From positions 1,254,932-1,318,931 of the forward strand of contig CAJNOP010000044.1 of assembly GCA_905250075.1 (NCBI GenBank): 64,000 bases of DNA, written 5' to 3'. This document shows, piece after piece, positions 12,301 through 32,396 of this stretch. Under the pieces are notes generated by a model. It made no database searches, was not told where the DNA came from, and saw only the letters and a list, made by a program, of their open reading frames with translations. The position numbers and the translations under genes were made by a program. Source of the stretch: Rotaria sp. Silwood1. Taxonomy: Eukaryota; Rotifera; Eurotatoria; Philodinida; Philodinidae. Numbering within the stretch: position 1 is the stretch's first letter; the number at the start of each line of letters is the position of its first letter.

Positions 12301-14426
12301 GTGGACGACGACGTATACTTAAATTAAAAGATTGGCCAACAAAAAAAGATTTTGCATCTGTTTTTCCAGAACGTTTACATGATCTCATGAATAATATTCC
12401 GTTTGGTAAGTGAATATAATTATTTTTATTCATGATTTCATTTACGTCTTATTCAGATGATTATACTCGACGATCGTATATATATAATGGTGTTGCTTAT
12501 CATGGTGGAGTTTATAATATTGTTGAACGATTACCAACTTGTTTAGTTAAACCTGATCTTGGACCAAAACTTTATATTGCTTATAGTAAATTTTTAATAT
12601 TGTTATAGTAACCTATAGAGTGAAAGTCTTGCGACAAAATATTCATGCGTTTTCGATCAATCGAAGACAACTGATTACAGACAGCAGCAGTTAATTAGAA
12701 TGAGATTTATTTTTGCTATTTTCGAATATATTTTCAAATTTTCTGTTTGAGATAAAATTGAACTACGATAAGTAAATTTTGTAAGAAGGTTCAATGTTTT
12801 GTCTGTTAAAAGTCAAATAGCGATTTTCAGAGTAGTCCTTGTTTTTCGTTTTGCAACAGCTACAACTCACAGTTATTTCCGAGCACTGAATTGTATACCG
12901 TATGAGATGTCAGTACAATAGTAAAAAATCATATTACTCAAAATCTATGCGTTTCTATTAAAGAATTAGTTTCTATGTAAATTAGCATTGGTACAAAAAA
13001 AAATGACTGATTCAAAAACCCCATTTCAAAATACAAAAGTTGTAAAATCTGGGATGCAATATAAAATAAGAAAAAATCGTATGCCTTGTAGAACAGACTT
13101 TGCTCTACAAAACTGAACGATTAAAACCTATATGGTGTTTTCAATTTGATAGATTTTAATTGAAATGCTAAAATTAATGAAATTACTATTTTGTATAACC
13201 TCTATTTTGCAATTTTCGAAATAATCTGATAATAGTTGACCAATCTTATGCTAAAAAAAAAGAAATTCTAAACATATTCTTAAAGAATGAAAAATTTTAA
13301 TTTTAACTCACTGCTTCTGACTTCGATCAGATGTTTTTAAGTAGCCGAAAAGTGAGTGAACAGTTTTGCATCATATCTTTTGCACTTTAGGCTATTTACT
13401 GAATAACTGTGCTTTTCTCTTCTTTCGTTATGTATGAATATTATTTTCAAAATATTCTAGGCCAACTTACAAGTCGAGAAGCAAAACAAGCCGGAACAAC
13501 TAATCTTCATATTGATGTATCTGATGCGGTAAATGTTCTTGTCTATGTTGGTATAGGTGGTCATGGTGATGATGGATCTGATAAAGAAGAAGAAATTCGA
13601 CGTAAATATGAAATAAATAGAAAATATCGTAAAACTAATTAAGAAAAATGATTTATTTTATTTACTACAGAAGTAGAAGCAGAAATTCTTGATTCAAATA
13701 TTGATCAAGCTCAATTACAACGATTAAGAAATGGAGAAAGACCTGGTGCACTTTGGCATTTATTTCGTTCTGATGATGTAAAAATAATTCGTGAATATAT
13801 TGGTCGAGTATGTTTGTTTTTTTTTTTTCTTTGTCTAATTTAATCTATTCTAATATTTCTTTTTTCTTCTTAGACTCAACGTAAATCTGCTGGTTCTGAT
13901 TCTATACATGATCAAACAACTTATTTAGAACGAGAAGATTTAGAAAAATTAAAAGATGAAAGTAATGTAGAAGCATATTCAATACTTCAATTTCTTGGTG
14001 ATGCAGTTTTTATTCCAAGTGGTGCACCACATCAAGTAATTAATGAAAATATGTTTTTTTTTCTTTTTATTGAAATATTTTTATTCATAAATTCAATCAT
14101 AAATCTTATATTATAGGTAAAAAATTTACATTCATGTATAAAAATTGCTGAAGATTTTGTTTCACCGGAAAATCTTGATCGATGTTTAATAACAGCAAAT
14201 GAATTTCGATCATTATCTAAAACACATACAAATCATGCTGATATCTTGCAGGTTAGATTTGTATTTGTTTTTTTTTTTGCTAAAATTAAAATTTAAAATT
14301 CATTTTGATATTTTATAGGCCAAGAACGTTCTTTATTATACAATACGTGATGCAGTAAATTCGTTGAACGAATCAAATAGAAATGAAACCATATTAGAAT
14401 CTTCCATATTAGGTGTACTTAATTAA
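9075..14426 (+). CDS. JmjC histone demethylase, KDM3 (JMJD1) type
   Basis: KDM3 enzymes are nuclear Fe(II)/2-oxoglutarate dioxygenases that remove H3K9 mono- and dimethyl marks. I assemble 15 exons: 9075-9417, 9493-9622, 10978-11078, 11149-11262, 11334-11495, 11548-11610, 11683-11942, 12007-12220, 12277-12405, 12457-12585, 13461-13628, 13671-13807, 13874-14035, 14117-14251 and 14319-14426. All phases match, giving about 784 residues; the human enzymes exceed 1,300, so the N-terminus is short. Residues 1-114 are disordered with a Ser run. Next come Cys pairs (ISWCIDCR) and the KDM3 zinc finger ([13 protein letters not shown], then [12 protein letters not shown]). The JmjC domain holds [15 protein letters not shown], the iron-binding pair TNLHIDVSD, and the distal His in FIPSGAPHQ. 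The Fe triad is therefore intact. The start at 9075 is chosen over an in-frame ATG at 9021 because the latter would add a hydrophobic leader unsuited to a nuclear protein. Two introns (9623-10977 and 12586-13460) are unusually long for this window. Confidence 0.92.
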
Positions 14427-16080
14427 CTTGTTTTTCTCAGTAGTTATTTCTAATATTCTTCAATGCATTTGTTGAAAAGAAATCTTATTCTGATGGATGA
14501 GACACGTGCTATCTCTCTTTTTTTTCTTTCGATATGTGAGTCGTTGTCTCATATCTGTTGCTGTTTTTTTTTGTTGCTTTTGCTTCGAGTTATGTTTTCT
14601 TTTTTTTTGTTCAGTTGATACTACCTGAGTTTTTATATATACACAGTTTTTTTTTGTTATCGTTAGAGTTTTATTATCATTCAAGTTTTTCTTTTATGAA
14701 TGTCTAAACAAACAGATAACAACAGGTATGTTTCTTTTTGCGCTTGTTTGTATAGTGTACATTGCGAAAAGATTTTGTCCTGTATATTGTCTCGTGATTC
14801 CATGATACATTACGTGTTGCTCTTTTTTTTTCTGTTTTTTTTTACAAATCTTGAGAAGAAATTTTAGTGAGTAGAAGAATAATTATTATTTGAAAATTAC
14901 ATTCTTGTTATCATTCAACAAATCATTGATATGACAAAAGCATGGAGATTAGTTACTTACGAGAGAACTACTCTAACTATTCTTCACCGTTTGAATTCAT
15001 ATTGGGTTCACAAAAAGGTCTCGGTATGACTAAACCAAGTATAAAAGAGTTCGTTCTCAATGATCTTTAAATTGTGTTACGGTTGTTTTACTAAATTTTC
15101 GACCTATGTTGAGGTATTTGTGAAAAATTTGAATAATGGAGTTTTGACTTGTGATTTTGCCTGTAGGAAAGAGCGAATAACGTTTAGAATATTCCGTCGG
15201 CAACATAGTATGTTTTCAAATAAATCCGATTTTTACCAAGCGTCTGTGGTAAGTGACTACTATTTGAAATTTCAATATCTCGACAAAAAAAAAAACATTC
15301 TTTTAGACTACAGCTTTCAGGATATTCTAAGGGTCATCGAACCTATCGATGGACAAAATGTTAGATTGAAAATTTCGCTTTTCTTTTATGCAAATATCTA
15401 AATCTGAGTCATAGATTCAGTAAAACGACTATACTTGAGCTTCACAGGTCATTGAAAACGAACTTGTTAGAGTTTTTCTGTTTCTTAACCAGACCTCTTA
15501 GTAAAACCAATATGAGTTCAAATAATAAAATATAGCTGATGTAGTCCTCTCGTAAGCAGAAAAAAAAGATTATGACATCAAAACATTGATTTTTTTATGA
15601 CTACAGTAGTCATTTTTGCTCTGAATCAATTCGCAGATAAATTATGCTGATAGTTCAAGAGAACGACGAAGATAAATGAGCTAATTTGGTTTGAATTCAG
15701 TATCAATATCAATATTAGTGAAGCTCTTTTAAAAACATCACAAAATATCAAATGAAATAGGCAAGAACAATATTTTACATTATTCTATTTTTATATAATA
15801 AACTCTTTATTATTATTATTATTTGAATAATTAAATGTCTGAAAAAGTACTTAAATAATAAAGATATTAAATAAAGTCAAAAATTTATATATACATAAGG
15901 TTTTCATTAGGTATTTCAACCATCATATATGCATTGATGGATTAGTGAACAGGATCATGATAATCGATATGTTAATACAGAATAATCTTTGTAGAAAAAT
16001 AATTTCTTAAAATATCGTTCATATACACATTTTTCTTTCTAAACATCATCAAAATCTATGAAAGAAGATAAAAAACTCGT
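14427..16080. other. Intergenic stretch downstream of the KDM3-like gene
   Basis: Begins with T-rich 3'-flanking sequence. A 113-codon open frame at 15060-15401 (+) has no recognisable motif and no splice partners, and I treat it as chance. Nothing else is supported. Confidence 0.4.
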
Positions 16081-16452
16081 TTTCTTCTAGAAAAAGTATG
16101 AAGAAATTGATTAGCATCTTCTTTTGGTTCAAGTACTGCTTTCAATGAATGTTTTTTAACTAAATAAATCCAAACAGATTCTTTTTTTTGCAAATGAATA
16201 CAAATTTTTTTTTTCTTTTATTTACTTGAATTATAACTTGATGATATTAATAAACATTGTTCGGGTGGTGAACAATTTCGTCCAGAACTTATATCTTTAA
16301 GGTCACAACGTTCTATAAATTTACTATCAGCTAAGTGACAATGTTTATCAAGGATTGCAATATTTTCTTGTTGATCTTGATTTTTAGTTGCAACAATATC
16401 ATTATAAAGAAGAGACTTGCGCTTAACTTGTTTATCGATTTCGCCATCTTTA
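16081..16452 (-). pseudogene. Unrecognised two-exon coding remnant
   Basis: On the minus strand an open block from about 16452 to 16228 reads DKQVKRKSLLYNDIVATKNQ, then a segment ending in SSGRNCSPPEQCLLISSSYN. It ends at a GTAAAT donor. An acceptor-like AAAAAAAG near 16185 then opens a second block in the matching phase (SVWIYLVKKHSLKAVLEPKE, then DANQFLHTFSRRKR), which stops soon after. Codon usage and the amino-acid mix look like real coding sequence, and the splice joins in frame. I do not recognise the family. No upstream exon with a convincing start was found, so this is either a truncated remnant or the 3' part of a gene whose other exons I missed. Confidence 0.4.
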
Positions 16453-17520
16453 GATCAATATAAAAAGAAAAAATCAAGATCTATTTGAAAAAAATCAGAA
16501 AAAAAAAGTCGTCCATACTTCTACATTTTGTTATAATCAATTTGAATAAAAATAAATAAATAATAAGTAAACTAAAAATAATTTTGTTCATATTGTTTTA
16601 TTCAACAGTTTTTACTATTATCAGAGTTTTTGATTTATATGTAACGTGTTATTTCGAACATTCAACTCGGAAAATATCTAACGATAATTGCCGTCTGTTA
16701 GTTTTTATTGTGTTGGTTTTCTTATTTTCTCATGCGAAAAAGACAGATGTGTACAGCTAAAAATAATGCATATTAACTTCCGGGATTGTCTGCTATGATG
16801 AGGAGATAAATTCATTCCGTATATGTCTTTGTAATACAGTCGTAGCAAATACTAATGAAGCGTTAAATGTATGTTACTTCTGTTATTTGAAATGCTAAAT
16901 ATCAGCATTACAAACTCATAAACAATGCTGTATCGAAATGTTTTTCAAAAAAAATATTAGCTAAAATGTTTAGTTTCGGTGTCATAACATTTAAACAAAA
17001 GACAATCAATCATCTGATATTATTGTATTGTCATTTGTATTCAAAGAGTTCAGAATATTTTTTTATCTATTTTATTTCAAATATTTGAACTATTTCAATG
17101 ATGACATCAATAGTAGAAATTAAAGACTTTTTTTGGCAACGCTTGTTCTTAACATTATTAATGGACATTTTTTTTTGTCTACTTTTCACAACGGCAATCT
17201 AATTCGTATCAATAAAGATTTCTATTAATGTGTTATATTAGTTAATATCTTGACATTATGTTTCAATAATTTTTCTCCAGATGTCTATGGATGACAATGA
17301 TTTATATACATATATATATAGATCGATCTTTTCGTTCGTTTGATTATGGATAAAGTCAAACAAATAAATTTTTATTGAAAAAGTACTTTTCTTAATCATC
17401 GCAAATCATGCATAATCATTTAAGTATGTCATAAGAAAAATGATTTTATTTTCTATTATGTGCTAATTTATAATAAAATGGATTGATAAAAAATTTCAAT
17501 AGATATTTAATTCTTATATT
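16453..17520. other. Gene-free AT-rich stretch
   Basis: No supported coding sequence on either strand. Homopolymer A and T runs and a short (TA)n tract near 17310 are present. Confidence 0.4.
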
Positions 17521-17527
17521 TCTTCGA

Positions 17528-18110
17528 TGTTTCATCATCTTTCTTATCATCTAAAAAGATTACAATATGATCTAAATCGAAATTTACATTTATCTTAATG
17601 TAATCATCATTCTCAACACTCGACTATTTCACATACAAATTCATTTGATTATCGTTCACAATTCCCAAATGAGAAAATCATTCGTGAATCAAATTCAACA
17701 TTTTACGATTTTAACTAATCATAATATAAAGCTCTTTCGGTCAGTATTTATTTTATTGTCTTCTATTATCTATTTATCACATAATATTATTACGTTTTGT
17801 AGTTTAAACCTGATCATCAACGAGCACGACGTAGTGGTGGATGACCTTGTAATTATCATGACAATTCATCATCATCATTACCAAAACGAATAATCAATTA
17901 TGATCTAACTGAAAGTTTTACAGATCATTCAACAAATTCATTATTATTCGATTTATATAAAATTAAATTTAAACATTCAAATAAAACATGGTCAAATGAT
18001 TAAATTATAAAGAAAAACTTGATAAATTAGATAGAAATATAATTGAAATAAGTTGTACATGTACTTTTTCTATTGTTCCTAAGAGAAAAAATAAATACAA
18101 GAAATAAATC
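17528..18110 (+). pseudogene. Decayed coding remnant, family unknown
   Basis: The frame from 17528 reads FHHLSYHLKRLQYDLNRNLH, a stop, then SFDYRSQFPNEKIIRESNST. Further on it shifts frame into KPDHQRARRSGG, a stop, KRIINYDLTESFTDHSTNSL and FDLYKIKFKHSNKTWSND. Codon positions still look protein-like, but stops (TAA, TGA) and frame shifts break it throughout. No motif allows a family call. The open frame at 17645-17893 is a shifted shadow of this relic. Confidence 0.35.
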
Positions 18111-25458
<7,348 letters not shown>

Positions 25459-26390
25459 TCGTTCATATTTATATACATACACATTTCGTTCATTTTTTTT
25501 TTCCTTTTGTTTCATGTGAGTCAAAAAAGAAAGAGAGAGAGAGAGAGACAGGAAGAAATAGAAAAACATACACAATCCTATACTATTGCTAAATGCTTGT
25601 GTTGGTCGACTGTATTTTGTTTTTTTTTTTTGTTTTTGTTTTTCTTCTTTTAATTTATTGTCAAACTGTTGGTTTTCTTTTCTCTTTCTCTATTGCGTTA
25701 TATGCTCGCAGTGATCTTCATTTCTCACGATAGACAACAGTTTTTCTTTTTCTTTTCTTTTTTTTGTTCCTGTGGTTTTTTTTTCTTCTTGCGCGTTCAT
25801 ATCTATTGCGCTAGAATATGTGAGAAGTTGAGGAACATAGCGATGATTCTTAGCACTCTTTTGTTTTGTTTTCTTTTTTTCTTTTTCTTTTTTTTGTATT
25901 TCATTGTAAATAGGGATTATTACTGATGTAACACGTTTTTCATTCGGATATATATATTCTAAGAAAAACTATATAAGGGATATTAAAACAATATTAAATT
26001 GATTGATGCAAGATTCTTCCGTTTATTATAATATTAAAAAAAAAACAAACGAGCGTTCTTGGACATGTATACAGGTAGATTAGGGTTGAAAAGGGATAAT
26101 AACCTTGAAGATAGATAATGATCGATTGCGTGCGCTTTTAAGTGGGGTTTTTTCTTTTCGTTGGGCTTTTTCCTTCTTCTCTCTCTTTGTCTCACTCACG
26201 TGTTTGTATAGTTTTGTATGACGCTTGCGAAGTGTGTTTGTGTGTGTGTGTGTGTGTGTAAACAAAGAATTTTGAATACAAGCAAACGAACAACAAGAAC
26301 TGAAAAAAATAAGGAAAAATCGTTAAAAAAAATTGTTTTTTTTTCTGTTCTTTCAAGATGAGATAAGAGTCCATACATTCATTTACAATA
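25459..26390. other. 3' flank of the kinase gene and 5' flank of PDZD8
   Basis: T-rich sequence with a (GA)n run near 25531-25550 and a (TG)n run near 26233-26260. Open frames here come from these simple repeats and are not genes. Confidence 0.5.
26233..26260. repeat. (TG)n microsatellite
   Basis: About 13 TG dinucleotides upstream of the PDZD8 start. Confidence 0.85.
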
Positions 26391-29300
26391 ATGTTTTTAC
26401 TAATCATACTTGTCAGCTATATTTTGGGTTGTGTATCGACAATAACTTTACTATTATATTTATATACACAGTATGCATTTTCTTCACCAATAACACTTAA
26501 TGAACAAGAAGAAGAACAGTATCAAACATTTCATCCATTGCCTGAAGTAAGTTAATAGAATTTAATATAGTTTATATCTGTATGTTTATTTTAATTATAG
26601 AATGAACGTGCTAACAATTCAGCTGTTGATGCTGTTAATTATCTATTCCAATTTTTATTTCAAGAACTAAAAGATAGTTCAGGATTAAGACGGTATTTAA
26701 TGCATAAATTAAATACAGAATTTAATGAATTAAAAAATAGTCGAACAGGAAAAATATTTCTTCAAAATATTGCTGTTTGTATTTTATTAAATGAATTTCA
26801 ATAAAAATTCTAATGACAAATTTATTTTAGATACAAGATTTTTCAATCGGAAAAGAATGTCCAGTATTAAGAGATATTAAACTTGAACATCAAGAACGTG
26901 ATGAACGTAATCTGATTAAAGTAAAAAAAAAAAAAAACTTTCAATACTTTTGAGGATTCTAAACTGAAAAAGAAATGTTATGTGATACATAAATCTTTAT
27001 TTGGATTATAAAAGTTTCATTCATCTATGAAAATTTGTTCTTTTTGTTTTTATTTTTTATTTTTCTTATATCCCTTAGTATCAATTTTCAATGTATCATA
27101 TATCCAACTTTCGTTAGATGTAATTAAAAACTTTTTCTTTAGGAATTTGTTGCTATTATTGATGCTGATTATAAAGATGGGTTTTCTGTTACACTTGATG
27201 TAACATTATCATTTGGTCCTAAATGTCAAATATCTATTAAAGTTAAACGTATTCAAGGACGTTTACGTTTAGAATTTCGACGTGAACCATTTTGTCATTG
27301 GTTATTAGTTTTTAAAGATGAACCATTTATTGAATTTGATGTTAAATCTATTTTTGCTGCTGGTGAAAGTCCACATGTAGCACAAATAATTACTCAACAA
27401 TTAACTCGTGCTATAAAACGTAAACAAACATGGCCAAGTTATAAAATTCGTTATACACCATTTTTTCCAACATCACAACAATCTTTACCAATTGAAGTTT
27501 TATCTTCTAATGGAAATAATCTTATACCTGGTATATTTAATATCAAAATTAAACATTGTGATCGTCTTTCAATTCCAATAAAAATATTTGATAAACAAAA
27601 AATTTCATTTGTATCAGTATTTTTAACTGTAAATATTAATGAACAAATGTGTACTGATTATTTATATATGCAACGTCAACAATGGCCAATCAAAGAAATT
27701 GAAATTGTTCGTAATATAAATAAAATAATTGTTAAAGAAGTTAATTATATGAATCGAACAGAATTATTAATTGAACAAATTGATCCAATACCAAATAGCA
27801 TAGATAATATAACAACATTTCAAGCAGCATTAGAAGATAGAAATGTATTTTTACTTCAAATAGAAGGACAAGATATTAAAACAATTAAACAAATGCATCG
27901 TTTATTAAAATCTAAACCAACTGTTGTATCTAATGATGGAACAACAACAACAACAACAACAACAAATGTAGCTGAAGATAAAATAAAAATTATTGTTGGC
28001 ATGCCTTTATTACATAGTGTTCGAGTACAATATACAATTGAATCATTTAATAAAATAGAAACAGAAAAACAAGTAAAGAAAAAAAAAATTAAAAGAATTT
28101 ATTTTATTCTAATTTGATATTCTATCAGAATGAACAGTCACCAAAATTATCAATACGTACTGATAAGTCTTTAACACCAGTCAATGTACGAAAAAGAACT
28201 GTTGAACCAACGAGTACGATGTTTATGTTTTTTTTTTCTTTTTAAATGTTTTATTCATGATTGATTTTTCTAATATTCTTTTTTTTTTTTTCTTTAGTAA
28301 AGTTTGATAAAAATGACGATTCAATTGATGTAGAAAAAAAACCATCAGATGGTGATGATGATGAAAAAATACAAAATGTTACTATAGAAGATACTTCTAT
28401 CAAACCATCACATACAAATATAACAAAAAAATTAAAACAATCAGTAGATAATAATTGATCAAAAAGTTCTCTTTTGAAAGTTTTCTTTTTTTTTTTAATA
28501 TAGAGAAGTACCGTAAATGAGATCACTCTAATTATGATGAATACGAATATTTTACAAGAATTTAAAGCTCAACCGACTGCTCCTCAAAAAGTGGAACCGG
28601 TTTGTTTTTATACAAATTTATAAAAAAACAAAAAAAAAATTCATTTATTTGCTCTTGTTTTTCTTTAATATAGTACATGGAAATTAATAATGACTTTAGT
28701 TTTCAAGTCGGTTCAAATGAACGATTTCTTAATGTTTGCTTATGGTGTAAACCACCGCTTGATTCTGATGTACCAAATGCTGGCAAGAAACTTATCTTAC
28801 TTGGTTATGTAAGTCACAATTACATATAGTCATAAAAAAAAAAATAATAACACTTATGTTTTATATTTCATTTAGGCTACAGTTCCTCTTTCACAAATAG
28901 TACTTGATGCACATATGAGTTTTAAACGTGAAACTCAAATGGTGCTCTATTTTCGATCGCCTTATTCTGAAAATTCTAGTTTGTAGGTTTTAATTTATAT
29001 AATTAATTTAAACATTTATATACATAGACACATACTAATGAGAAATTTTTTTTTGTCTATTTAGAAATGCTTCATTAACAGATTCTGAAAGGTAAAATTA
29101 AAAAAAAATATATATCTATTAGAATAGCAAAATGTATGAGAAAATTTAATTTATCGATTATATTTTAATTTTTTATAGAATTTATAATTTATGAAATTTT
29201 ATTTTAGTAATCAACGACTTGAATTAAGTAAACATAAAGGTTATGATGATAATTTGACTCATGGTTGTGTAACAGTAAATATCAAACATCAACCAGAAAT

Positions 29301-31377
29301 TGAAGCAAACTTAAATTCACAAGAAAAAAAAGATCAATTTGTAGCTAATGTACCAGTTTTAACTGATTTGGCTAGAAAAATAAAAGAAGACGAAAAAAAA
29401 CAAGTTCAATTAAATTATATAAATATAATTAATAAACAACACGAATCATATATACGAAAGTAATTTTATTTTCATATACAAAAGAAAACTTTTTTAAAAT
29501 TTAAAATTTATTTTCTTTCTATTTAGAATAACAGATCATTTATTTGAAGATAAAGTATTTCCAGTTACAACAGTATGTTATTATTGTAAAAAAAAAATTT
29601 GGATGAAAACAGGACGTCAATGTCATGATTGTTTGATAACAATACATAAAAAATGTGAAGATAAATTTAATGCTCAAACACCATGTACACGTGAACCAAT
29701 TCATTTAAAAACTAATCAAATTTCTACATCACCCGATGATGATAATAAAGGTTTAGTTAATATTGAATTGAATGATACTGCAATTGTAATAACAGATGAT
29801 GCTGATTCAACATCAATTAAAAGTAACGATGAATTAGTATCACATCCTGTTAGTCATCAAATAACAACAATATCACCAATAACAGTACCACCAACAACAG
29901 CACATCGTTTGTCAACAAAAGCTGCAGCTGCTTTTTCTGTATTGGATTCCACAGCACGTCGTTCATTTCGTGCATTCGGAAATAAAAATGCTAATCCAAC
30001 AACAAATTTAGCTGAAAATCTTTCAACAATATCAGATTTATCAAAAAGTGATGAATCGTTAGCTAGTTCTTTGTCTAGTTCAACAGCAGGATCAACAATA
30101 ATAACTCCTCACGTACACACATCTTCCAAACTAGCAAATGCTGCTTCATCAGCTTATAGTAAACTTCGAGAATTTAAATCTAAACGATTATCTTCTACTC
30201 CTGAAAATACTTCTACAAAACAAACTCGAGCAACACCAATTTCAAGTAATGTTTGATGAAATGAAAATATTCATAAAATTTCTTTTTTTTAGTACCTAAT
30301 GAAAATATTCCTGAAGCTGATTTACGAGATATCATTACGGTAAAACAAATGTGTTCAAAAATAAATAAAATTTGATTTTTTATTTTAGACATGTTTATCT
30401 GATGGAAACAATGATGTTACAAATCTTGAACATTTACTTCATGAAAGAGCTGTTGATGATACAGCACTTTATGCTAAAGCACGTGAATTTGGACAAGATT
30501 TATTTTCTGAATTAACACCTGATGAACGCAAACATAAACTTGATAATGAAGTTAGTAGTTATAATAATTTGAAATTTTATCATATTTCATTTATTTATTT
30601 AGATTTCTCGTTTACAACAAGAAATAAATTTACAATGTCAAATTCGTGATGAATTGACTAGTGAATGTGAAAATAATTTAACAGAAGAAAATGAAAAACG
30701 AAAACTTCGTGCTAAAATTGCTAATATTGATGAAAAAGTTCAAGCATTAGGTATATATTCATAAAGATATTGAGAAAACAAAAAAAAGTATCCTCAAATC
30801 TTTATAAAATTCACAATATTTTAATACTATGAACTGTTTCAATAGTTGATATCGTCATTCATATTTATGAGTTTTTTCAACAAATAAAAAACCAATATCT
30901 GAATTTAGATTGCATTGAAAATATATTCTCGATTGATAGATAAAGGTAAAATTTTAATCAAAGGGAATTTCTTAGATATAATTGCTCAACGATGCTTTTT
31001 ATATTCGGGTAACTTTGAGAAAGAAAAGATTAAGAATCTTAGGCTTAGCTTTAGAAACATATAGAACTTTCTTTGATCTTATTTTGCTTATTGTTTTTTT
31101 TTCTTTAATTGATATTTTTTAAAAAATTAAAATATTTATTAATTCTTAGGAGCGCTGACTATTCTCTATTGTTCAGGTAAGTGTAGAGTATTTTTTTTTT
31201 TTTGTTCTTTTATATTATTTTGTATTTTCAATATTTAAAGGTCTTAAACATTGTTCTACACAAATGGCAACAAAAGAACATACGAATGAACCAAACCATG
31301 AATTGATTAATGTATTGTTAGATGAAGATGAAACTAATGATTTAGACGATTCTCAAAATAATAACTCTGACAAATAA
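26391..31377 (+). CDS. PDZD8: PDZD8-type ER tether with SMP, PDZ and C1 domains
   Basis: PDZD8 is an ER membrane protein that carries lipids and tethers ER to mitochondria and late endosomes. I assemble 17 exons in consistent phase, 1,145 residues (human 1,154). Residues 1-25 are a membrane anchor (MFLLIILVSYILGCVSTITL). The SMP lipid-transfer domain follows (SAVDAVNYLFQFLFQELKDS, then GPKCQISIKVKRIQGRLRLE and FHWLLVFKDEP-like sequence). Next comes a divergent PDZ region in the large 27143-28072 exon, then a C2-like segment (NVCLWCKPP, LLGYATVPLSQI). A C1 zinc domain begins at 29527 (DHLFEDKVFPVTTVCYYCKK, then GRQCHDCLITIHKKCEDKF) and keeps its Cys/His ligands. A Ser/Thr-rich linker and a C-terminal coiled coil (ISRLQQEINLQCQIRDELTS) complete it. 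The last exons are 30293-30339, 30389-30550, 30603-30750, 31150-31176 and 31241-31377. Two are 27-nt micro-exons (29065-29091 and 31150-31176). Confidence 0.93.
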
Positions 31378-32396
31378 TATTGATTTTAGTTATTGACTAA
31401 TCAATATAAAGATTAAATAGAGTGTTTGATGTGACAAACTTTTCTCATCTAAGAAAAAAAAAAAAAAACAAATTCAACAATTATTAGATATGTGCAATAA
31501 AATAAAACTGATGAATTGTAAAGTTGCATTTTGGCATGTTTGGGAAAACTCAAAAATAATTTTTTCTGTTGTTTATATCTTTTTGTTGTACAATCATAAA
31601 TGATACTATTAATTATGTTTCCTTTTTTTCTTTCTCATTTTGTTCATTGTACTAATTTTTATGATTAACATTCTATTTTTTTATATTAATTCTTATTTCT
31701 TTCTCTTTTGTTGATTCTCAATCGAATATTGAATAATTAAAATTCTTCTTTTTTGTCTTTTTTGTTATAATTAATGTTATGTGTCAATAAGATATATATT
31801 TGCCAGAATCAATATTGATTGATAGGCTACTTCATAAGTCGAATAATACAAGAAAAAAAATAATAAAGAAGACATTTGATTATTATAAATCATTGCTTAG
31901 TGTTGATCGATGTTAAGCAAAAAAATGATACTAATCAATATTACCGTTAATCATTCATAGATATCGTAGACTTCACATGTATTTATCTTGTACTTTTTTG
32001 TTTCTTAGAACATTTCTAGTTATTATTGATGTATGTGAACTTTGCACAAAGAATGGCCGAAAAATTTTATTAATGTTTTCACATTCTAGAAACATTATAA
32101 AATAGAAATAACTAAATGGTATTCAACTACCTCAGTATTGATTTATTAAGATCTTGCTGTTCTTTTGTGGAAAGAAATCTATTATTATTATTATCTGAAC
32201 TAGTGTATTCTCTTTGACAAAGAAACAAACAATTTATCCTCGTTGCGCTGATGAAATTCTTCGTATTTTGAAGTGAACAACCTACATCAGTATCATGACA
32301 AATGTACAAGTTGATGATGGATGATCGCAGAATAAACACTTTATACGGAATGTATTTGATTATAAAAATATAAATTTGTGAAAAATCAATGTTTTC
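31378..32396. other. Region between the PDZD8 3' end and the convergent F-box gene
   Basis: T-rich with several homopolymers. An open frame on the minus strand at 32127-32339 has a run of Cys but no recognised fold or splice partner. I do not call it a gene. Confidence 0.4.

Noticed and set aside
15060..15401. 113-codon open frame on the plus strand
   Set aside because: No family motif, no splice partners and flanked by unrelated AT-rich DNA; length is possible by chance.
25669..26407. Phe- or Thr/His-rich open frames on both strands
   Set aside because: They arise from poly-T and (TG)n simple sequence in the kinase 3' flank.
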